64,000 nt of DNA from an uncultured Pirellulales bacterium (GTDB lineage Bacteria; Planctomycetota; Planctomycetia; Pirellulales; Thermoguttaceae), in NCBI GenBank assembly GCA_938015445.1, contig CALLPE010000020.1, positions 1 through 64,000 of the forward strand, in the 5' to 3' direction. Shown in pieces: positions 1 through 8,699 of the stretch. Made by a program: the position numbers and the translations under genes. The notes beneath the pieces were generated by a model. That model had not been told where the DNA came from and did no database searches. It was given only the letters and a program-made list of their open reading frames with translations. Positions within the stretch are counted from its first letter, which is position 1, and every line of letters starts with the position of its first letter.

Positions 1-1712
1 TCCAAACTGCGCTCGATCAGATGCAACAAGTGTTGGAAGTGGCTAAAGGCGTCGCGCAGGAACCGTACGTTGTCGCTGATGTATTGGATTGGGGTGTTCA
101 GCTCGTGGGCCACTCCGCTGGCCAGGTGAGCGATGGCCTCCAGCCGTTGGGCCTGAGCCAATTGGCTTTCCATCTTCTTGCGCTCGGTGATATCCGTGCA
201 CACTTCTGCCACCATCCACCGGCCGCTTTCGTCCTGGAAGGGAACGGTGCTGACTTGGTAAACGCGCTGGTCCTCATTGCCCAATGTTTGCTCAGTAACG
301 ACCACTTGCTTGTCGGTCAGAGCCTTGACCGCGCCGCAATCGCTGCAAGGCTGTGCCCTGTTTGCGAAGTGCTGATAACACTTCTTTCCCTGTGGATCGC
401 CCAACTGTTGCTGCCACGTGGGATTTACATAGTGGATGTTGTTTTCGGTGTCGATTATCCGCAAGTTTGTGTTGGTGGCACCTAAGATGTATTCGATTTG
501 CTGCTTTAGCCGTCTGACTTCTGCTTCCGCGCGGAGGCGCACAATCTGTCGGCCCAGCATTTCTCCCAGTGTGTTCAGCAGCGACGCTTCCTCGTCCAGA
601 AACGGAGCTTCCCCGCTCGGCGGATCTTTCGCCCGGCATACTTCGATCGCTCCCAAGAGCCGCTCGCCGCCCATGACAGGTGCAGCCAGCTTCCACTGGG
701 TTTCCTCATAGGTGGTTAGTTGATGAACTTTACCTTCCAGTACGCAGCGGGCGGAAATCGCCTGGGGGTCTCGAAAAGCCGTGAGAATAAGTTCCAGGGC
801 CTTGCACACAAGCTGTTCGATCGACAGTTCCGGATTCTCGAACAGCCGGGAAACCTCGAACAAGCAGTGTAGTTCCCTGAGCCGCTCGCTAAGCTCCTCG
901 CTACGTTTGCGCAACTGCTGCTCGACCTGGTGCCGCTCGGTCACGTCGCGGAAGTTCCACACGCGGCCGATTATCTTCCCGTCCATGGTCAACGGGGAGG
1001 AATAGCGTTCGAACACGCGGCCGTCCTTGAAGTGCAGGGTATCGAACTTGTCAGTAGCACTCCGCAGAGTTTGTTCGATGCTTGTCAGAAAAGCATGCGG
1101 GGCTTCTAACTGGTCGAGTACGTGCTGTATTAGTGCGCCGTTGGTGGCGGCGTGGGCGACGTGTTCCGGAATGCGCCACATCTGGAGAAAGCGGCGGTTA
1201 TAGGTCAGCACTTTGCCATCGGTGGTGACGGCCAATATTCCATCGGCGGTGGACTCCAGCGTGGCCAATAGCAATTGCTGGCTCTGGCGCAGGGCGGCTT
1301 CGGCCTGCTGTTTCTGGAGGCGCAGCTCGTGTTGGGCCACGGCGCGGGCCAGTGCCAGCGGGAGCATCTCCGTCAGGGCGGCGGGAGCGGTCTTGCTGAT
1401 GTAGTCGCACGCGCCCAGCTTCATCAACTCCACGGCCAACTCTTCGCTGCCGTGGCCGGTCAGGACGATCGTGGGCGGTAACGGGCCGGATTGCGCCAGG
1501 TGTTCCAGAAGCTCTCGCCCGTTGCGCACCGGCATCTCTTGGTCCACCACTAGCAAGTCGTAATCACGGGCCAGGGCTTTGGTCAGGCCCGCGCCGCCGT
1601 CCTCGGCGAAGTCGACTTCGTAGCCCGCGCGCTGGAGCACTGTGCCCACCAGGCGGCGGATCGCCTGATCGTCGTCGACCAGCAATACACGATGTCGAAC
1701 CGCGGAACTCAT
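1..1712 (-). CDS. Hybrid response regulator / PAS-GAF-PAS sensor histidine kinase, 3' end outside window
   Basis: Reading leftwards from ATG at 1712, 570 codons stay open to the window edge. The product begins with a receiver domain (acidic VDDD near residue 12, phosphoacceptor D57 in VVDQEMP, K in YISKTAP). A PAS domain (about 145-260), a GAF-like region (about 280-400) and a second PAS with a cysteine-containing insert (KKCYQHF, CSDCG; about 415-535) follow. It then enters the histidine kinase dimerisation helix with H-box GVAHELNTPIQYISDN; the ATPase domain would lie outside. The start overlaps the stop of the preceding gene by 4 bases (ATGA), so it is the last visible gene of the sensory operon. 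Role: probable cytoplasmic phosphorelay sensor; no membrane segment seen. Domain limits are estimates; the ligand is unknown. Confidence 0.85.
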   Translation of the reverse strand, partial: MSSAVRHRVLLVDDDQAIRRLVGTVLQRAGYEVDFAEDGGAGLTKALARDYDLLVVDQEMPVRNGRELLEHLAQSGPLPPTIVLTGHGSEELAVELMKLGACDYISKTAPAALTEMLPLALARAVAQHELRLQKQQAEAALRQSQQLLLATLESTADGILAVTTDGKVLTYNRRFLQMWRIPEHVAHAATNGALIQHVLDQLEAPHAFLTSIEQTLRSATDKFDTLHFKDGRVFERYSSPLTMDGKIIGRVWNFRDVTERHQVEQQLRKRSEELSERLRELHCLFEVSRLFENPELSIEQLVCKALELILTAFRDPQAISARCVLEGKVHQLTTYEETQWKLAAPVMGGERLLGAIEVCRAKDPPSGEAPFLDEEASLLNTLGEMLGRQIVRLRAEAEVRRLKQQIEYILGATNTNLRIIDTENNIHYVNPTWQQQLGDPQGKKCYQHFANRAQPCSDCGAVKALTDKQVVVTEQTLGNEDQRVYQVSTVPFQDESGRWMVAEVCTDITERKKMESQLAQAQRLEAIAHLASGVAHELNTPIQYISDNVRFLRDAFSHFQHLLHLIERSL

Positions 1713-2938
1713 TGCACGTCGCTTCGCCAGTACAACTCGTCGGCCATGCTGGCTGCCTTATCTATGGGCACCAGGATTGCAATGGGCGACTGCACCCCTA
1801 CGCTGACCAAATACGACGTCAACCGAGAGCGCATCAGTGGTGTGACCTCTTGCCCGCGGGCGCATAGCAGCGTGCCGCGCAGGGAGCGCACGTCGTCGGC
1901 CAAGACCGCGCCGTCCACAAGGTCTTGCACCCGAACCTTGCGGATTACTTGCACTTCGGCGATGTCCAATGCGCGGCGCAAGGCGGCCACCACTTGCGGG
2001 TCATACCACCCGACACGATCGTGGATGTGCGCCATGGCCATTTCCTGGCTCGCCCCGCCGGCCAGCAGTGCGTCGTAGTCCAGAGCTACTTTGAGTATCC
2101 GACTGCCCAGCGGTAGCTCAGCGCCGCGGGGTGTGGTAACGGGCGCGCCGTGTTGCCGGGCCGGATGTCCCGAACGCACATCTGCTGAACGTCCGTCGTA
2201 GCGGTGGTCTTGATGAGCGATGATTTCGGCCACTTCTTCCAGGCGTGGTATTTGGGCAATCAGGGCGCTGCCCACGCGCGCGGACTCGAATATCTGTTCG
2301 GCCTCGGTGGGCGACAGTTCCTCACCGCGATAATACTTCTGGAGCGTTTCATCCGGCACGCCGATGCACCCGATCTGGGAGAGCATCGCCGCAATTTCAA
2401 TAGGCCAACTCTTGGGCACTTCCAATTGTCGGCAAAGCTCTTGCACCAGGCGGCGCACCCGGGCGGCCCGCCCGAAGGCCGCCGGGCTGACCAGCCCCAG
2501 AATGTCGGTGAGCACTTTCACGCTCCCGGCGAGCGTCTTGGTAAGCAGTTCGCGCTCGGCGGTGATTAGCCGGTACTGCTCCAGGCCGGCGCAGAGGGCG
2601 GCGGCGAATACTTCGGGCGGACAGGGCTTGGTCAAAAAGCGGAAGATGTGTCCCTGGTTGACTGCGTCAATGGCCGTCTGCTGGTCGGCATTGCCGGTGA
2701 GCATCATCCGCACGGTTTCCGGGGCGATTTGCCTGATGCGCGCCAGCAGTTCCACGCCGTTCATGCCCGGCATTCGCATGTCGGCCACCACCACGGCGTA
2801 CGGTCCGTGCTGCTCGATGGCGGCCAAAGCCTCTTCGCTGCCCAGGGCGATTTCGAGGTAGAACTGCTTGCGCAGCGCCCGCTGGTACGCCTGGAGGATG
2901 TTGGCGTCGTCGTCCACGCAAAGGATGCGTTCGCTCAT
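1709..2938 (-). CDS. Response regulator with degenerate HD-type output domain
   Basis: The 409-residue product begins MSERILCVDDDA. The receiver domain covers about 1-125 with phosphoacceptor D53 (VVADMRMPGMNG) and K in FLTKPCPP. The C-terminal half resembles an HD/HD-GYP output domain in spacing (AAMLSQIGCIGVPDETL, then IIAHQDHRYDGR), but the HDIGK position reads SQIGC, so the metal-binding His-Asp pair is missing. It may therefore bind a partner or nucleotide rather than cleave cyclic-di-GMP. The start at 2938 is chosen because AGGAGG lies 8 bases upstream and the ATG overlaps the stop of the REC/HDOD gene by 4 bases; an in-frame start 10 codons upstream lacks this support. Operon context implies control by one of the two kinases. 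Confidence 0.82.
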   Translation of the reverse strand: MSERILCVDDDANILQAYQRALRKQFYLEIALGSEEALAAIEQHGPYAVVVADMRMPGMNGVELLARIRQIAPETVRMMLTGNADQQTAIDAVNQGHIFRFLTKPCPPEVFAAALCAGLEQYRLITAERELLTKTLAGSVKVLTDILGLVSPAAFGRAARVRRLVQELCRQLEVPKSWPIEIAAMLSQIGCIGVPDETLQKYYRGEELSPTEAEQIFESARVGSALIAQIPRLEEVAEIIAHQDHRYDGRSADVRSGHPARQHGAPVTTPRGAELPLGSRILKVALDYDALLAGGASQEMAMAHIHDRVGWYDPQVVAALRRALDIAEVQVIRKVRVQDLVDGAVLADDVRSLRGTLLCARGQEVTPLMRSRLTSYLVSVGVQSPIAILVPIDKAASMADELYWRSDVQ

Positions 2939-4125
2939 TGGAGGACCTCCTGGAGAAGGTCGGAACAAAGCTCGCGCCAGCGGGGCAGGCGATGTTCCAG
3001 CCCGATGCGCCGCAAGTACGACTCATCCAGCGGCCCACCGCCGCACCGCGCGCCGCAACCGGCTTGCCGCACCAGGACGTCGGCCGCGTGTACGGCCGTC
3101 AGCGCGGTGAAGCCGGAGGCGGCACTTCGGGCGGGATGATGATGCCAGGCCACGGCGTCGACCAACTCGTCGGGCAGGCCGCGCAGGGCAATGAGGTAAG
3201 CGCCCACGTCGCTGTGCGTCGTCGGCAGGGATTGTTCTTCGGCCGTCCAATCCGCCGCCCAAGGCAGACTGAGCGGGCACCGGTCGGCCGGCAGCCAGGC
3301 GGCTGCCAGCAGTCCCACGTCGTGCAGCAGCCCAGCAGCGAAGGCATCGCAACAGGTATCGGGGCTGGCCCGTTCGGCCTGGGCGATGTTTCGGGCCATC
3401 GCAGCTACCGCCTGGCTGTGTTCCCAAATCTCCCGACACACTGCGGCATGCGGGTGCTGTGGCTCCAAGCAGAAAAACAGATGTTCCAGTCCGGTCACTG
3501 CCCGGAGCGTCTCGATGCCCAGCAGATTCACGGCCTGTGCGGCGTTGCACACCCGGCGCGGCGTGCCGAAGAAACCGGTGTTGACCAGTTGCAACACCAA
3601 GAGGGTGCAGGCCGGATCGTTGGCGGCCAGTTCGCCCAGGCGTCGCAGCGAAGGCTCGGCGGAAGCCAACTCGGCCTTAATTTGGGCGAATATGTCCGGC
3701 TCGACCGGCAAGGCTTCCACCCGCGAGACGAACTCTTGCACCTTCTGGTCCGCCAGTCTGTCGCGCAGGTCGCAGGCGCGGGCCAGTGTGCGCTTGAGCA
3801 TTTCGGAATCGCAAGGCTTGGTGAGGAACTGGTGGGCAGGACCCAGCGAGTGGAGCACGGTTTCCATGTCGCACTGGCCTGAAAGAACGATCCTCACCGT
3901 GGCCGGATGAAGCTGCGCCACCTGGCGCAGCAGTTGGCCGCCGTCCATGCCGGGCATACGCATATCGGTGACTACCACGTCGAACGGGCCTTGCTGCAAT
4001 GCGGCAAGCGCCTCCTGCCCGCCAGCGACGAACGTCATTTCCCATTGCCGGCGCATGCAGTACAGCAGGCGGCGCAGGGCGTCGAGCACCTTGGGTTCGT
4101 CGTCCACGAACAACACCCGTTTCAT
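2935..4125 (-). CDS. Response regulator with HDOD output domain
   Basis: The 396-residue product starts MKRVLFVDDEPKVLDAL. The receiver domain has phosphoacceptor D54 in VVTDMRMPGMDG and the conserved K in FLTKPCDS. The C-terminal part is an HDOD domain: LAANDPACTLLVLQLVNTGFF, VNLLGIETLRAV and AAGLLHDVGLLAA. HDOD proteins are usually non-catalytic relatives of HD hydrolases used in signalling and chemotaxis-like control. The open frame extends upstream to 4290, but that part only reads through a 24-base tandem repeat and gives Cys-rich low-complexity residues. ATG 4125 follows AAAGGAG at good spacing and begins exactly at the receiver domain. The 3' end overlaps the next gene by 4 bases. Confidence 0.86.
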   Translation of the reverse strand: MKRVLFVDDEPKVLDALRRLLYCMRRQWEMTFVAGGQEALAALQQGPFDVVVTDMRMPGMDGGQLLRQVAQLHPATVRIVLSGQCDMETVLHSLGPAHQFLTKPCDSEMLKRTLARACDLRDRLADQKVQEFVSRVEALPVEPDIFAQIKAELASAEPSLRRLGELAANDPACTLLVLQLVNTGFFGTPRRVCNAAQAVNLLGIETLRAVTGLEHLFFCLEPQHPHAAVCREIWEHSQAVAAMARNIAQAERASPDTCCDAFAAGLLHDVGLLAAAWLPADRCPLSLPWAADWTAEEQSLPTTHSDVGAYLIALRGLPDELVDAVAWHHHPARSAASGFTALTAVHAADVLVRQAGCGARCGGGPLDESYLRRIGLEHRLPRWRELCSDLLQEVLQ

Positions 4126-4138
4126 GGCGTGTGCTCCT

Positions 4139-4234
4139 TTACACCCATTGCAAGTCCGGCTGATACACGCATTGCAAGTCCGGCCGTCACACCTATTGGC
4201 GGTCGGGCTGTTACAGCCATGGGAAGTCGGGCTG
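4139..4234 (-). repeat. Four 24-base tandem units; first unit is the 3' end of the HD-GYP gene including its stop
   Basis: On the minus strand four consecutive 24-base units fill 4234-4211, 4210-4187, 4186-4163 and 4162-4139. Read in frame, the first encodes QPDFPWL-stop, the true end of the HD-GYP protein. The others read QPDRQ-stop, RPDLQCVY and QPDLQWV-stop, so the coding tail with its stop codon appears to have been tandemly copied into the gap. The last unit ends next to the ribosome binding site of the REC/HDOD gene. Confidence 0.9.
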
Positions 4235-5359
4235 CGCGAACACTTGCCGCTCGTCGGCGAGTTGGTTGCGAATGGCGCGAATTTCCTCAAGTGCCTGAAG
4301 GAAGGCGGCGTAAACTTCGGGATCGAAATGGCTGCCGGCGGATTGTTCTAGTACGCGCAGGGCCTGTTGTTCCTCGCAGGGGCCGCGGTAAGGGCGGGGC
4401 GATACCAGGGCATCGAACACGTCGGCAATGGCCACGATCCGCGATGCCAAGGGAATTGCCCGTCCGTACAACCGCAACGGATACCCGGTGCCGTCCCATT
4501 TTTCGTGGTGTGTTAGGGCGATCTCGGCCGCCAATTCCAATAGCGGGTCGTAGTCTTCGAGGGTTATCACCGACTGGCTAGCCAACCCCTGGCTGGCCAA
4601 CAGCGGGCGGAGCAAGTTCGCCGGTTCGCGCAGTATGCGATAGCCGATCACGCAATGCCGTTGCACCACGGCCCATTCGCCGTCGCTGAGCGGGCCGCGC
4701 TTCAGCAGGATGCGATCGGGAATGCCGATCTTGCCGATGTCGTGCAACGGGGCGGCCAACAGCAGCATCTCTTGCACCGCCGGATCGAGTTTCATCCCCG
4801 CCGCTATCGCCCGGCTGTAACAACCCACACGAATCACGTGGTTGCCCGTCTGCTCGTCGCGGGCTTCGGCAGCCTTGGCCAGGCGGCAGACGACGCTCAG
4901 TCGTGCTTGGGCCACGGCGGCGTTTTGGCGCTGGATTTTCTGCTCCAGCATGGCGTTGGTCTGCCGCAATTGGTCGAGGTATGACTTTTGCCGCAATACG
5001 TTGCCGATGCGCGCTACCAGTTGAGACTTATCTACCGGCTTGTTCAGCAGGTCGACCGCGCCCAGCTCCAGCGCTTGTCGCTTCAAGTCTTGCTCGTTCA
5101 GACCGGTGAGGAACACCACTGGCACTGTGGCGGTCTTCTCGTGCTCGCGCAGGCGGCGCAACAGGTCTAGGCCGTTGAGGCCCGGCATTTTGATGTCGGC
5201 CACCACGGCGTCGTACTCTTCCCGCAGCAGTCGTTGCCAGGCCTCTTCGCCGCTTTGGACGAAAGTCATCGCCCACTGCTTAGCGTGATCGTGCAATACG
5301 CGGCGCAGGGCGTCGAGCACAGCCGGTTCATCGTCGACGAACATGATGTGGTTGCTCAT
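4211..5359 (-). CDS. Response regulator with HD-GYP domain (putative cyclic-di-GMP phosphodiesterase)
   Basis: The 382-residue product starts MSNHIMFVDDEPAVLDAL. It has a receiver domain (phosphoacceptor D55 in VVADIKMPGLNG, K in LLNKPVDK), a coiled-coil linker (LRQTNAMLEQKIQRQN) and a complete HD-GYP domain: AEARDEQTGNHVIRVG, HDIGKIGIPD, then HHEKWDGTGYP and ADVFDAL. The metal ligands and the GYP motif are intact, unlike the degenerate paralogue two genes downstream. Family knowledge gives phosphorylation-controlled hydrolysis of cyclic-di-GMP. The start at 5359 overlaps the stop of the upstream histidine kinase by 4 bases; the frame reading further upstream is a shadow of the kinase. The last eight codons belong to the tandem repeat at 4139-4234. 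Confidence 0.9.
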   Translation of the reverse strand: MSNHIMFVDDEPAVLDALRRVLHDHAKQWAMTFVQSGEEAWQRLLREEYDAVVADIKMPGLNGLDLLRRLREHEKTATVPVVFLTGLNEQDLKRQALELGAVDLLNKPVDKSQLVARIGNVLRQKSYLDQLRQTNAMLEQKIQRQNAAVAQARLSVVCRLAKAAEARDEQTGNHVIRVGCYSRAIAAGMKLDPAVQEMLLLAAPLHDIGKIGIPDRILLKRGPLSDGEWAVVQRHCVIGYRILREPANLLRPLLASQGLASQSVITLEDYDPLLELAAEIALTHHEKWDGTGYPLRLYGRAIPLASRIVAIADVFDALVSPRPYRGPCEEQQALRVLEQSAGSHFDPEVYAAFLQALEEIRAIRNQLADERQVFAQPDFPWL

Positions 5360-6828
5360 TTCGCGTCTCCGCCGTGGGGTTGCTTTGTCAGCGGCAAGCG
5401 GATGATGAAAGTTGTGCCGTGGCCCAGCTCGCTTTCGAAGTCGATCGTGCCACCGTGCCGTTCGGTGATTACCGCGTGTGCGATGGCCAGGCCTTGCCCG
5501 GTACCCTTGCCCACCGGTTTGGTGGTGAAGAACGGGTCGTACACTTTGTGGCGGACGTGCGGCGGAATGCCCACCCCGGTGTCGCTGACACGCACTTCCA
5601 CCCACTGGCCGTCGCTCCGCGTGCTAATGGTGATCTTGCCCTTGCAAGACCGATCGTCGCCGAGTTTGTCGGCAATGGCATGGGCAGCGTTGACGATCAG
5701 ATTCAGCAGCACCTGGTTGACATCGCCCGGCAGGCACCATACCGGCGGCAGATGGGGATCGAAATCGGTCTCCACCTCGGCCACGTATTTCCATTCATTG
5801 CGCGAAACGGTCAGCGTGCTTTCGATCGCTCGATTCAGATCGATGGCCTGTTTTTCGTCGCCGCCGGGGTGGGAGAACTCTTTCATCGAGCGGACGATGC
5901 GGGTCACCCGCTCCAGCCCTTCCAGCGATTGCTGAATGGCCAGCGGGATTTCCCTGCTCAGGTAGTCGGCGTCCAACGATGCGAAAACCGCTGCCGCGCG
6001 TGGGAGCAAGTCCTCCAGCGGCTGGCTGCGCTGTAGCGTCTGGCGTGCTTCACGGCAGATGTCCAACAGGGCGACAAGGTCGTCGAACACGTCTTTCAGA
6101 AAGCGGATGTTGTCGCCAATGTACTGGGTGGGAGTGTTGATTTCGTGGGCTATTCCCGCAGCCAGTTGCCCGATCGACTCCAGCTTCTGCGCTTGCCGCA
6201 GGCGCATTTCCAACAGCCGGCGCTGGGTGATGTCGCGAAACGTCAGCACTGCCGCCGATGTTTCTCCCTCCTGGGCCACCAGTGCGCGGGTGAACTCGAT
6301 GGGAAAGCACTGCCCCTGTTTCCGCCAGAAGAAGTCCTCGCCCGATGTAGAGCGTCGCTCGTCGGTCTGCGCGCAGCAGACCGGGCATTCTTCAAACGGG
6401 TACGGCGTGCCATTGGCCCGGCTATGGTGCACCATCTGGTGGAACGGTTTGCCGAGTAATTCCTCGGCCGTGTAGCCGAGCATTTGGGCGGCCGCCGGAT
6501 TGACGAAGGTCGGGCAGCCAGCGGCATCCAGCCCCACGATTCCGTCGCCGGCGCAATTGAGAATCAGTTCGTTCTGGCGGTGCAACTGCTGAAGACGCGC
6601 GGTGTACTGCTGCTGCTCGCGCAGCCGCTGCTCGCGCTGTTCGATCGCTGCGGCAATGGCCTCGGCGTACGAGTCGCGCAGCGTCTGGTGCTCGGCTTGC
6701 AGATGTTTCAGCCGGGTGCGCAAAACGGCCTCGCCGGTCGGTTCGGCGGAGCTTTGCGGTCCCAGCGCTGCGCCGCCGACATTTGCCGCCAGCAGCGCAG
6801 ATATGTCTTGAAACAGCAAATCGTCCAC
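5356..6828 (-). CDS. PAS-domain sensor histidine kinase
   Basis: The 490-residue product, from a GTG start at 6828, has an N-terminal coiled coil (about 30-85) and a PAS domain (LNCAGDGIVGLDAAGCPTF; insert PYPFEECPVCC; FFWRKQGQCFPIEF). The kinase core follows: H-box AAGIAHEINTPTQYIGDN, N-box NLIVNAAHAIADKLGDD, G1 DTGVGIPPHVRHKVYDPFFT and G2 GTGQGLAIAHAV. No receiver domain or membrane segment is seen, so it is probably a cytoplasmic kinase for the receiver proteins downstream. The PAS and H-box segments closely resemble those of the hybrid kinase at 1-1712, suggesting duplication within the operon. It begins 15 bases after the HDOD gene, with only a weak ribosome binding site. Confidence 0.92.
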   Translation of the reverse strand: MDDLLFQDISALLAANVGGAALGPQSSAEPTGEAVLRTRLKHLQAEHQTLRDSYAEAIAAAIEQREQRLREQQQYTARLQQLHRQNELILNCAGDGIVGLDAAGCPTFVNPAAAQMLGYTAEELLGKPFHQMVHHSRANGTPYPFEECPVCCAQTDERRSTSGEDFFWRKQGQCFPIEFTRALVAQEGETSAAVLTFRDITQRRLLEMRLRQAQKLESIGQLAAGIAHEINTPTQYIGDNIRFLKDVFDDLVALLDICREARQTLQRSQPLEDLLPRAAAVFASLDADYLSREIPLAIQQSLEGLERVTRIVRSMKEFSHPGGDEKQAIDLNRAIESTLTVSRNEWKYVAEVETDFDPHLPPVWCLPGDVNQVLLNLIVNAAHAIADKLGDDRSCKGKITISTRSDGQWVEVRVSDTGVGIPPHVRHKVYDPFFTTKPVGKGTGQGLAIAHAVITERHGGTIDFESELGHGTTFIIRLPLTKQPHGGDAK

Positions 6829-6843
6829 GGTTGGCCTGCTGCC

Positions 6844-7710
6844 TTAAGACTGGAAGAGGATGGCGTTGCGTGCCAGTTCGGCGTCCAGGTCTTCGGCCAA
6901 TACGAGGATGTCCTCTTTCGCCAGCGAAAGGGCCTGCATGGCCGTCGGCGACAGCCGCACCAACTGCACGCCTACCGAAGTGGCGCCCTTGAGCGAGCAG
7001 ATCAGGTTGGCGGCGTCGACGCAGTAGAGCATCTCGGCATGCTCGCCGCGGTAGTTAGCGGAATTATGGTGCCAGCGGATCGCCGCGCGCACCGAGTCCG
7101 GAAAGCGCCATGTCTCGGCCACCTTGTCGCCCAACCGCGTGTGGTCGAAACCCAATATCTGCTGCTCGTTCTCCACCAGAGTCTTGCTGTTGTCCAAGGA
7201 GCGGATCATGGCCGCAAAGTGGGCGTGGCAGTGCTGGTCGGCCAGGATGATGCCAATGTCGTGCAACAATCCCGCTAGAAAGACGTCGTCGAACGTCTTC
7301 ATCTGCCGCCGCATGGCGATCAGCCGTGCGCAAATACCCACCGATACCAAGTGCCGCCACAACTCGGAGCGGCGATACGGGCCGATGGCCTCGTCTTTAC
7401 GGAACAGTTCGGCCACCGACGCGGCCATCGTCAGGTTCCGCAGTTGCTTCAGCCCCAGATAAGCGATCGCATCCTGAAGGTTGGTGATCTTGGTGCGCAT
7501 GGCGTATGCTGCCGAATTGACGTAACGCAGCACGCGCGCACTAAGCGCCGGATCGTTCTCCAGCACCTGCTTCAGGTCCGAAGCGCTGGAGTTGGGATCG
7601 TTGGCCACCTCCATCAATTTCAGGGCCACGTGCGGCAGCGTGGAAATTTCGTCGATGCGCCGCAGCAGTCGCTCCAACGGAGGCGGTTGAGACAAACTGG
7701 TTTCGACCAT
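6844..7710 (-). CDS. Stand-alone HDOD domain protein, first gene of the sensory operon
   Basis: The 288-residue product begins MVETSLSQPPPLERLLRRID. Nearly the whole length is an HDOD domain: ISTLPHVALKLMEVANDPNSS, LENDPALSARVLRYVNSAAY, AIAYLGLKQLRNLTMAASV, FLAGLLHDIGIILADQ and VAETWRFPDSVRAAIRWHH. The His-Asp pair is present in LLHDIG, but HDOD proteins are generally regarded as signalling adaptors without proven hydrolase activity. ATG 7710 is preceded by GAGAGG at about 10 bases; the open frame upstream to 7797 crosses a 20-base direct repeat and is unlikely to be coding. It is followed after 15 bases by the histidine kinase, so all six genes are probably co-transcribed. Confidence 0.88.
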   Translation of the reverse strand: MVETSLSQPPPLERLLRRIDEISTLPHVALKLMEVANDPNSSASDLKQVLENDPALSARVLRYVNSAAYAMRTKITNLQDAIAYLGLKQLRNLTMAASVAELFRKDEAIGPYRRSELWRHLVSVGICARLIAMRRQMKTFDDVFLAGLLHDIGIILADQHCHAHFAAMIRSLDNSKTLVENEQQILGFDHTRLGDKVAETWRFPDSVRAAIRWHHNSANYRGEHAEMLYCVDAANLICSLKGATSVGVQLVRLSPTAMQALSLAKEDILVLAEDLDAELARNAILFQS

Positions 7711-8111
7711 ACGGCGTGACCTCTCGAAAAAGTTTCCCACGCCAAGGGCGGCCGTGCCGAAAGCGTGTCCCTCGCGACCAGAGCGCGTCCCTCGCAACTA
7801 GGCCCCAATGTGGTCGGATCGAGAGCTTGCCACGGTCGGTCCGACGAAAGGTTGTCGCCAGCAGCCAAGCCGGCCAATAGATTCACGTCGGCTGTTCATA
7901 AAACGTTGTCAACGCTGTCTATCAGTACCGTAGCTTTTCTGCGCCACCGATAAGTCGGTTGTTATTGGTCGAGGCCGGTGCCGGCACGATTCCCATGCCA
8001 GATATGCCGGAAAACCAGACAAGCACTATGCTGTAGAGGGGCTACATATAGGGGGTGCAAGAATACCACCTGCTGTCCAATTAGCGGTGTGCGCAACGTC
8101 AACGCACGCAG
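7711..8111. other. Intergenic region upstream of the sensory operon
   Basis: No convincing gene. It contains two imperfect 20-base direct repeats at 7762-7781 and 7782-7800 (core GTCCCTCGC). A perfect TTGACA lies on the minus strand at 7908-7913, but no -10 was found at correct spacing, so no promoter is called. This is where the promoter of the minus-strand operon should lie. Confidence 0.5.
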
Positions 8112-8648
8112 TTACGACTGATTGTGCTCAGCGCCGATTCTCAGCAATTCGTCCAGCGGGCGCGCCAACTGGCGGAATGTCGCCGTGGGCATGGCCACCG
8201 TGTCCCAGCTTGGCGAAATCCGATATGCGTGCGCCGCGTAATCGGCCAGCGTTACCGCCACAAATCCGTACAACACGCTGCGGTGCCGGAAAAGCTGTTC
8301 CGCCGGCAGCGGCGCCCGGGTGCCCAACACCTCGTAAGCGAATACGAACAGGCCGCGAAAGCTTTCGCCGAACAGTCCTTCCCACTGGGCAAGGCTTTCC
8401 AGGTCGTCGCGGGTCGACCAGTTTTTCCAGTAATGCTTTTGCTCTTCGCCAGAAGGGAACCGACGGCCTTTGACATCCACCAGCCAGGTCGTGCCATCAG
8501 GGCCGGACACGATAAAGTCCAGGCTTTTGAGCGAAGCGCCGCCGGCCATCAGGCTGCGCCGGGCTTCGTCGACGGCCACATACGGAATACCATGCATGCG
8601 CAGATACGCCTCGAAGGCCGCTTCGTAATGATTGTCGCGGTTGGCCAC
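8112..8648 (-). CDS. HYExAFE family protein
   Basis: The 178-residue product begins VANRDNHYEAAFEAYLRM. The HYEAAFE box matches the HYExAFE family that I know from planctomycetes and relatives. The centre reads KSLDFIVSGPDGTTWLVDVKGRRFP, with a D...(V/D)xK arrangement recalling PD-(D/E)XK-type nuclease folds; catalytic activity is unproven. No signal peptide or membrane segment is visible. I prefer GTG 8648 because GGAG sits 8 bases upstream and the family motif then starts within ten residues; an in-frame GTG at 8672 is possible. It lies downstream of hisS on the same strand with about 50 bases between them, so co-transcription is possible. Function unknown. Confidence 0.8.
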   Translation of the reverse strand: MANRDNHYEAAFEAYLRMHGIPYVAVDEARRSLMAGGASLKSLDFIVSGPDGTTWLVDVKGRRFPSGEEQKHYWKNWSTRDDLESLAQWEGLFGESFRGLFVFAYEVLGTRAPLPAEQLFRHRSVLYGFVAVTLADYAAHAYRISPSWDTVAMPTATFRQLARPLDELLRIGAEHNQS

Positions 8649-8699
8649 GCTGGTTCTCCGTCGGACTAGCACTACACGGCAAGCGACGACGCTGGCCCC

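Noticed and set aside
7885-7913. Minus-strand promoter with perfect TTGACA
   Set aside because: No -10 box at 16-18 bases; kept as a note in the gap entry only.
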